In this document: positions 4,751-9,216 of the stretch, one piece after another
Layout: each line of letters starts with the position of its first letter
Numbering within the stretch: the first letter of the stretch is position 1
Assembly (NCBI GenBank): GCA_964632435.1
Contig: CAZWEJ010000016.1
Location: 1 to 9,216, forward strand
Direction: 5' to 3'
Length of the DNA: 9,216 nt
From: CAZWEJ01 sp964632435
GTDB taxonomy: Bacteria > Patescibacteriota > Saccharimonadia > UBA4664 > SCTI01
Position numbers and translations under genes: made by a program
Notes under the pieces: model-generated
Databases searched by the model: none
Seen by the model: the letters and a program-made list of their open reading frames with translations, nothing else
What the model was told of the DNA's origin: nothing

Positions 4751-6064
4751 ATGAAGCGAACCGTTAAGCGGCTGGCGCCACATCTTAAAAACGCATCGCG
4801 CAAGCTTATTGCGAGGCAGCTTGAATGGTGTGTAAAAAGGTTGATCAAGAAGCACGAGCTTAAAGTCGTTGCTATTACAGGGAGCGTGGGCAAGACAACG
4901 GGTAAGCTAGCAATTGCTTCGGTGTTGAGGCAGAAGTACCGTGTTCAAGCTCATCCGGGTAACTTCAATTCTGAGATTGGTTTGCCGATGTCAATTTTTG
5001 AGCTCGATATACCAAGAGACCTCAATAATCCAGCAAAATGGGCTCAAATTTTACTAAAGATTGATAAGAAGTTGCGAAAACCGTTTCCGTATGATGTTTT
5101 GGTACTTGAGATGGGAGCTGACAACCCTGGTGACATCAAAAAGTTTATGCGCTACATAACGCCGGATATTGGAATCGTTAATGCGATCGCTCCGGCTCAT
5201 GTTGAGCAATTTGGCTCTGTGCACGCAATTGCTGATGAGAAGATGTCGCTTGCTCATGGCAGTAAAGCGGTATGGCTAAATGCTGAAGATGAGCGCGTAA
5301 TGAAGGAAGCAGAAGCCCTCGGGCAGCCTATTCAGACCTATGGCATTGATAAGGGTAATGTTCACTTTGAAGGCGTTGTTCGGGGCCCGAAGCTAACTTT
5401 TAGTGGTCGACTTCAACTGCAGGGTGGCGAGACCCTGGTTAACTCAAACTTTATAGGAAGACATATTTTGAGTCTGCTGGCTCTCGCGGGAGCTGTTGGC
5501 GAGGAGCTCGGTCTAACGGAGGAGCAGATCAAAAGAGGGCTCGAGGAATATGCTCCTGCCGCAGGTAGAATGCAGGTTTTTGAAGGCGTTGATGGCTCAA
5601 CCATCATTGATGACACATACAACTCAAGCCCCAAGGCGACAATTGCTGCAATCAATACGTTGCTTGATTTACCAGGTCGCCATATCGCAATTCTGGGCAA
5701 CATGAACGAACTTGGTGTTATGACGGAGCAGGGGCACCGAGATGTGGGCCATGCGGCAGCAAAGGTTGATGAGCTGGTTACGATTGGTCAGAACGCTGGC
5801 CGATATATCGTTGCGGGTGCTATTGAAAGCGGTCTCTCGAGCCGCAGGGTGCATCAGTGTGAGTCGCCATACCAAGCAGGTGAGCTCGTTAAGGCTTTGG
5901 TTAAAAAGGGCGACGTTGTCTTGGCAAAAGGTTCCCAAAATGGAGTTTTTGCAGAGGAGGCGGTGGCTAAATTACTAGCAAAGCAAAGTGATCGCAGTAA
6001 GCTTGTGCGCCAAGGCGAAGAGTGGCAAGAAAAGAAACGAGCTCAATTTAGGGACGCGGATTAG
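4751..6064 (+). CDS. murF: MurF-type Mur ligase lacking the N-terminal UDP-binding domain
   Basis: ATP-dependent Mur ligase, 437 residues from ATG 4751. By family, MurF adds D-Ala-D-Ala to UDP-MurNAc-tripeptide in the cytoplasm, the last soluble step of peptidoglycan precursor synthesis. MurF-type motifs are in order: P-loop TGSVGKTT (43-50), GNFNSEIGLP (70-79), LEMGAD (119-124), NAIAPAHVEQFGS (144-156), GRMQVFEG (272-279), DDTYNSSP (287-294), LGNMNELG (315-322) and KGSQNGVFAEEAV (393-405). The P-loop lies only about 43 residues in, roughly 60 fewer than in E. coli MurF. The basic N-terminus (KRTVKRLAPHLKNASRKLIARQ) therefore replaces the usual uridine-binding domain. It may be the lineage's MurF or a MurF-like ligase with another substrate; the symbol is by similarity. 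The start is set by TATAAT seven bases upstream, rejecting ATG 4730. Its TAG overlaps the next gene's GTG by one base. Confidence 0.85.
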   Translation: MKRTVKRLAPHLKNASRKLIARQLEWCVKRLIKKHELKVVAITGSVGKTTGKLAIASVLRQKYRVQAHPGNFNSEIGLPMSIFELDIPRDLNNPAKWAQILLKIDKKLRKPFPYDVLVLEMGADNPGDIKKFMRYITPDIGIVNAIAPAHVEQFGSVHAIADEKMSLAHGSKAVWLNAEDERVMKEAEALGQPIQTYGIDKGNVHFEGVVRGPKLTFSGRLQLQGGETLVNSNFIGRHILSLLALAGAVGEELGLTEEQIKRGLEEYAPAAGRMQVFEGVDGSTIIDDTYNSSPKATIAAINTLLDLPGRHIAILGNMNELGVMTEQGHRDVGHAAAKVDELVTIGQNAGRYIVAGAIESGLSSRRVHQCESPYQAGELVKALVKKGDVVLAKGSQNGVFAEEAVAKLLAKQSDRSKLVRQGEEWQEKKRAQFRDAD

Positions 6065-6657
6065 TGAAGCAAATTGAGGTGATAAAAATGCAGTCTCTTA
6101 GCGACGAGCTTGGCCATTATGCTGCTGCTCGATTTTGCGCGCCACTAGCATTCTTTATGTTACTTAGGGCAACCGGCTATTTACCGAAAAGACTGATGCC
6201 AGATAAGTTTTGTTTGAATCTTGGAGGTAAAGAACTCAAGACTGGAGCGGCAGATTGGAGTCGACCGGCTTTGTCGCGAGAGCTACGGCACAAATATAGC
6301 GTACCGATAGTCTCTTGGCATTTAGCTGGTAGAGAAGCCAATATTGAGAAGATGAAACAGGCCGGATATATTGAGACCGCTCAAGAAGCAAATTTCTTTT
6401 TAAGGCATATTTTCGGGAAAAGCGTCAAAGAGATCGTATCAAGTGGTTATCCCGTTGTGGTAACAATGAAGCCAGGCTTTGGCACCGAGGAGAACAGCAA
6501 TATCCATGCGGTTCTCATCTCTGGATGGGAAGGCGACAAGGTCACGGTTTTCGATCCCGATGCTCGTAATGATCAACATATTTTTTGTGAAGACCATGTC
6601 CTAGCCTACTTATTTGAAGATGGTGCGGGCTCAGTTGTTTTGCCAAAGCATTCATAA
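6064..6657 (+). CDS. Papain/C39-like cysteine peptidase-fold protein, 197 aa
   Basis: Predicted papain-like cysteine hydrolase of the C39 type, the fold of double-glycine peptidases. The putative catalytic set from GTG 6064 is Q10 (oxyanion hole, after strand IEVIKM), C25 in RFCAPLAFFMLLRATG, H148 in NIHAVLISGW, and D164 in VTVFDPD, with the order and spacing of C39-like domains. The CGP usually seen at the nucleophile is CAP here. It has no signal peptide, transporter domain or membrane helix, so it is probably cytoplasmic. The GTG overlaps the MurF-like stop (TAGTG) and has AGGGA 9 nt upstream. ATG 6088 has a stronger SD (GAGGTGA) and would give 189 residues, but would lose most of the strand before Q10. 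Co-transcription with a Mur ligase suggests action on a peptide related to that ligase's product, or on the ligase itself (inference). Transglutaminase-like or amidase activity is possible. Confidence 0.65.
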   Translation: MKQIEVIKMQSLSDELGHYAAARFCAPLAFFMLLRATGYLPKRLMPDKFCLNLGGKELKTGAADWSRPALSRELRHKYSVPIVSWHLAGREANIEKMKQAGYIETAQEANFFLRHIFGKSVKEIVSSGYPVVVTMKPGFGTEENSNIHAVLISGWEGDKVTVFDPDARNDQHIFCEDHVLAYLFEDGAGSVVLPKHS

Positions 6658-6680
6658 AAAGCCCATTTTTCAGGTATAAT
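6651..6680 (+). promoter_or_regulatory. leuS promoter
   Basis: TTCATA (6651-6656), overlapping the stop region of the preceding gene, stands 18 nt before a perfect TATAAT (6675-6680). ATG 6691 is 10 nt further on, so the leader would be about 3-4 nt with no Shine-Dalgarno. No terminator separates the upstream operon, so read-through is also possible. I see no T-box in front of leuS. Confidence 0.65.
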
Positions 6681-6690
6681 AAGCCAAGTT

Positions 6691-9138
6691 ATGAAGCGTT
6701 ACGATCCAAAATCAATTGAGCCCAAGTGGCAAGAATATTGGGAAAAAACAAATCTATATAAAGCGGTTGAAGACCCTTCAAGGAAGGATGATAAGGCCTA
6801 TGTTATTGATATGTTTCCTTATCCCTCAGGTGCTGGGTTGCACGTTGGGCATGTGCGCAACTTCTCAATTAGCGACACTTACGCACTTTATTTGAGGCAG
6901 CGAGGCCGTAATGTGCTCCGCACTGTTGGCTTTGATGCTTTTGGCCTTCCCACCGAGAACTACGCCATTAAAACAGGAATTTCACCTCAAGAAGCTACTG
7001 CTCAAAACGTAGAGAATTTTAGAACCCAGCTCAAAAAGCTCGGAATGTCTTATGATTGGTCACGAGAAGTTATAACTACAGACCCAAGTTATTATCGCTG
7101 GACGCAGTGGATTTTCTTGCAGCTCTTTAAAAATGGGCTGGCGTATCAAAAAGAGAATCCTCAATGGTGGTGCGAGCACGATCAAACAGTTTTGGCTGAC
7201 GAGCAGGTAATAAATGGTAGGTGTTGGCGCTGCGAGAACCCAGTTGTTAAAAAGTCGCTCAAGCAGTGGTTCTTTAAGATTACGGCTTACGCCGATGACT
7301 TACTTGAAGGGCTTGATGACCTAGACTGGCCAGAGAAGATTAAGACGATGCAGCGCAACTGGATTGGCAAAAGTGTCGGCGCCGAAATTGATTTCAAGCT
7401 TAAGAACGTACAAGGTCACGAAGACGATAAGTTTAACGTTAAGGTTTTCACTACAAGAGCGGATACCTTGGGTGGAGCAACCTTCTTGGTCATTTCGCCT
7501 GAGTTAGCTGATCAGTGGATAGACAATGGCTGGGATGCGAGCAAAGAGGTTAAAGATTACGTTGAGTCTTCGATGAAGCGTTCGGAGATCGAGCGACAGG
7601 AGACCGATCGCAGTAAAACGGGCGTGGATACCGGCATACACGCAATCAATCCAATTTCTAATGCAAAGATGCCGGTTTGGGTCGCCGATTATGTGCTTGG
7701 TGGATATGGAACCGGCGCCATTATGGCTGTTCCGGCTCACGATCAACGCGACTACGATTTTGCTAAACAGTTTGACCTTCCGATTGTTGAAGTTGTTGAG
7801 GGCGAAAAAGAGGGAGATGTTTATACCGGCGAAGGTAAGTTAATCAACTCAGGTAAATATGATGGCATTCAGTCCTCGGAAGCTCGCGAAAAGATAACCG
7901 TTGAGCTTGGTGAAGAGAAGATAAATTACAAAATGCGTGATTGGCTGATCAGCCGTCAGCGTTACTGGGGCGCGCCTATACCCGTAATTCATTGTGAGAA
8001 ATGCGGAGTCGTTCCAGTGCCGGAACATCAACTTCCGGTTGAGCTACCTCAAGTTAAGTCTTATGCGCCAAGCGGAGATGGTCGATCTGCTCTAGCGACT
8101 GCTACCGATTGGCTCCACGTGGACTGCCCTGAGTGCGGCGGCAAGGCTGAGCGCGAAACCGACACTATGGATGGGTATGCTTGCTCAAGCTGGTACTTTT
8201 TGCGTTACACCGACGCCAATAACGACAAAGTGGCATTTTCTAAAGAAAAAGCCGATTACTGGATGCCGGTTGATGTGTACGTTGGTGGCGACCATGCAGT
8301 TGCTCACCTATTGTATGCACGTTTTTGGAACATGTTCTTAAACGATCGCAAAATGGTTGATGTTCGTGAGCCCTTTAAAGGTTTGAGGTATAACGGGTAC
8401 ATCTTGGCTGAAGACGGTACGAAGATGAGTAAATCCAAGGGCAACGTCGTTGATCCGGTTGACCTCATCGATCAAGGCTACGGCGCCGATTCGGTCCGAA
8501 TGTATGAGCTCTTTATCGGGCCTTACGAGCAAGATTCAAACTGGAATCCTACAGGAATTGACGGTTGTAAGCGTTTCTTGAATCGAGTTTTCACATTAGT
8601 TCAAGAACATATTGATGCAAAAGGTTCTGCTGCTGGTGACTCCGCTCTGGAGACTGCTCTTGCTAGCGCAACTCATAAAGCTCTCAAGAAAGTGACTGTC
8701 GATACAGAGAAGTTCAGCTTTAACACCGCAATTGCAGCGATGATGGAAGCGGTTAATGAGATGTACAAGCTTAAGGTTGATCTTCCGGTTGGCTCGATTG
8801 AGTGGGACCAAAACATAAAGATACTTGTATTAATGCTCGCGCCATATGCACCACACCTTGCTGAGGAGCTTTGGCAACAACTTGGTGAAACCGAGAGCGT
8901 ACATATTTCTCAATGGCCAGAATTCAACCCAGATTTGGTCCAGGATGAGATTATTACGATTGTGCTGCAAATTAATGGCAAGGTTCGTGCCAGCATCGAA
9001 GTCCCAGCCGATTCAACTCAAGACGAAATTAGTAAACTAGCTCAAGGAAACGAGAATATTGTTCGCCATCTAGAGGGCAAAGAGCTAGTAAAAACTATCT
9101 ATGTCGCCGGCAAGCTGGTTAACTTTGTTGTTAAGTAG
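6691..9138 (+). CDS. leuS: Leucyl-tRNA synthetase
   Basis: Class I aminoacyl-tRNA synthetase that charges tRNA-Leu in the cytoplasm; 815 residues, slightly shorter than the 860 of E. coli. The Rossmann catalytic core has the HIGH motif as HVGH (51-54, in YPSGAGLHVGHVRNF) and the KMSKS loop at 578-582 (GTKMSKSKGNVVDP). A zinc site of bacterial LeuRS type is formed by C161, C178 and C181 (RCWRC). The CP1 editing domain carries TTRADT (254-259) and AHDQRD with D351, the residue that positions the amino group of mischarged substrates, so editing should be active. Two more cysteine pairs (HCEKCG, CPECGG) precede the RETDTMDGYACSSWYF region. The anticodon-binding domain and the C-terminal domain (VLQINGKVRASIEVPAD) are present. 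It starts at ATG 6691, 10 nt after a TATAAT box. No terminator is seen after the TAG. Confidence 0.98.
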   Translation: MKRYDPKSIEPKWQEYWEKTNLYKAVEDPSRKDDKAYVIDMFPYPSGAGLHVGHVRNFSISDTYALYLRQRGRNVLRTVGFDAFGLPTENYAIKTGISPQEATAQNVENFRTQLKKLGMSYDWSREVITTDPSYYRWTQWIFLQLFKNGLAYQKENPQWWCEHDQTVLADEQVINGRCWRCENPVVKKSLKQWFFKITAYADDLLEGLDDLDWPEKIKTMQRNWIGKSVGAEIDFKLKNVQGHEDDKFNVKVFTTRADTLGGATFLVISPELADQWIDNGWDASKEVKDYVESSMKRSEIERQETDRSKTGVDTGIHAINPISNAKMPVWVADYVLGGYGTGAIMAVPAHDQRDYDFAKQFDLPIVEVVEGEKEGDVYTGEGKLINSGKYDGIQSSEAREKITVELGEEKINYKMRDWLISRQRYWGAPIPVIHCEKCGVVPVPEHQLPVELPQVKSYAPSGDGRSALATATDWLHVDCPECGGKAERETDTMDGYACSSWYFLRYTDANNDKVAFSKEKADYWMPVDVYVGGDHAVAHLLYARFWNMFLNDRKMVDVREPFKGLRYNGYILAEDGTKMSKSKGNVVDPVDLIDQGYGADSVRMYELFIGPYEQDSNWNPTGIDGCKRFLNRVFTLVQEHIDAKGSAAGDSALETALASATHKALKKVTVDTEKFSFNTAIAAMMEAVNEMYKLKVDLPVGSIEWDQNIKILVLMLAPYAPHLAEELWQQLGETESVHISQWPEFNPDLVQDEIITIVLQINGKVRASIEVPADSTQDEISKLAQGNENIVRHLEGKELVKTIYVAGKLVNFVVK

Positions 9139-9147
9139 CCGATTCTC

Positions 9148-9176
9148 TTGATTTAAGCCACCTTCCAGGTTATAAT
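9148..9176 (+). promoter_or_regulatory. Promoter of the gene at the right edge
   Basis: TTGATT (9148-9153) and TATAAT (9171-9176) are separated by exactly 17 nt, the best promoter match in the window. It begins nine bases after the leuS stop. Initiation near 9183 would give a leader of about 10 nt before ATG 9193. Confidence 0.7.
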
Positions 9177-9192
9177 TGCCCTCAAGAGCGCA

Positions 9193-9216
9193 ATGCACGT
9201 AGACGTAAATGACATC
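9193..9216 (+). CDS. Start of an unidentified gene, cut by window edge
   Basis: ATG 9193 opens a frame of eight codons (MHVDVNDI) that continues past the window. It is supported by the strong promoter just upstream and a weak AAGAG (9184-9188) four bases before the start. Too little sequence remains to name a product. Confidence 0.4.

Overview
The window reads as a chromosomal segment of a Candidate Phyla Radiation (Patescibacteria) bacterium, most likely Saccharibacteria (TM7). The pointers are: short, mostly single-gene units; several genes whose -10 box lies 6-10 nt before the start codon (leaderless or nearly leaderless mRNAs); a secreted-type LysM/CHAP wall enzyme; a MurF-type ligase without the usual N-terminal domain; and a 120-residue orphan resembling a hypothetical family I associate with CPR genomes. 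No gene needs UGA as a sense codon, so the code is standard. Taxonomy is inferred, since no rRNA or ribosomal protein marker is present.

Layout. Bases 1-869 are the 3' part of a LysM-LysM-CHAP protein, closed by a strong terminator. Bases 930-1067 hold no gene but several inverted repeats. An unknown 148-residue gene runs leftward (1514 to 1068) and shares a back-to-back promoter region with obg, the Obg/CgtA ribosome-assembly GTPase (1603-2862). Next comes a tRNA-Ala(CGC), a terminator whose hairpin also carries the Shine-Dalgarno of a zinc-ribbon orphan (3031-3435), two hairpins, a 53-residue membrane protein with a leaderless start (3537-3698), a tRNA-Ala(GGC), and a 120-residue orphan (3898-4260) ending in a good terminator. 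A leftward cupin gene (4693 to 4298) is divergent from the MurF-like ligase (4751-6064). The ligase is followed, with a 1-nt overlap, by a papain/C39-like cysteine peptidase homologue (6064-6657). leuS (6691-9138) has its own promoter, and a further gene begins at about 9193 behind a strong promoter.

How it fits together. The recognisable genes are core functions: translation (two tRNA-Ala, LeuRS, Obg) and cell wall (LysM/CHAP, MurF-like ligase). Small orphan genes sit between them, two of them directly behind tRNA-Ala genes. The most notable signals are regulatory. The terminator behind tRNA-Ala(CGC) contains the next gene's ribosome-binding site. A 7-codon ORF ends in a GTGA overlap with the 120-residue gene. 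Two divergent promoter pairs each place a leaderless gene opposite a gene with an SD leader.
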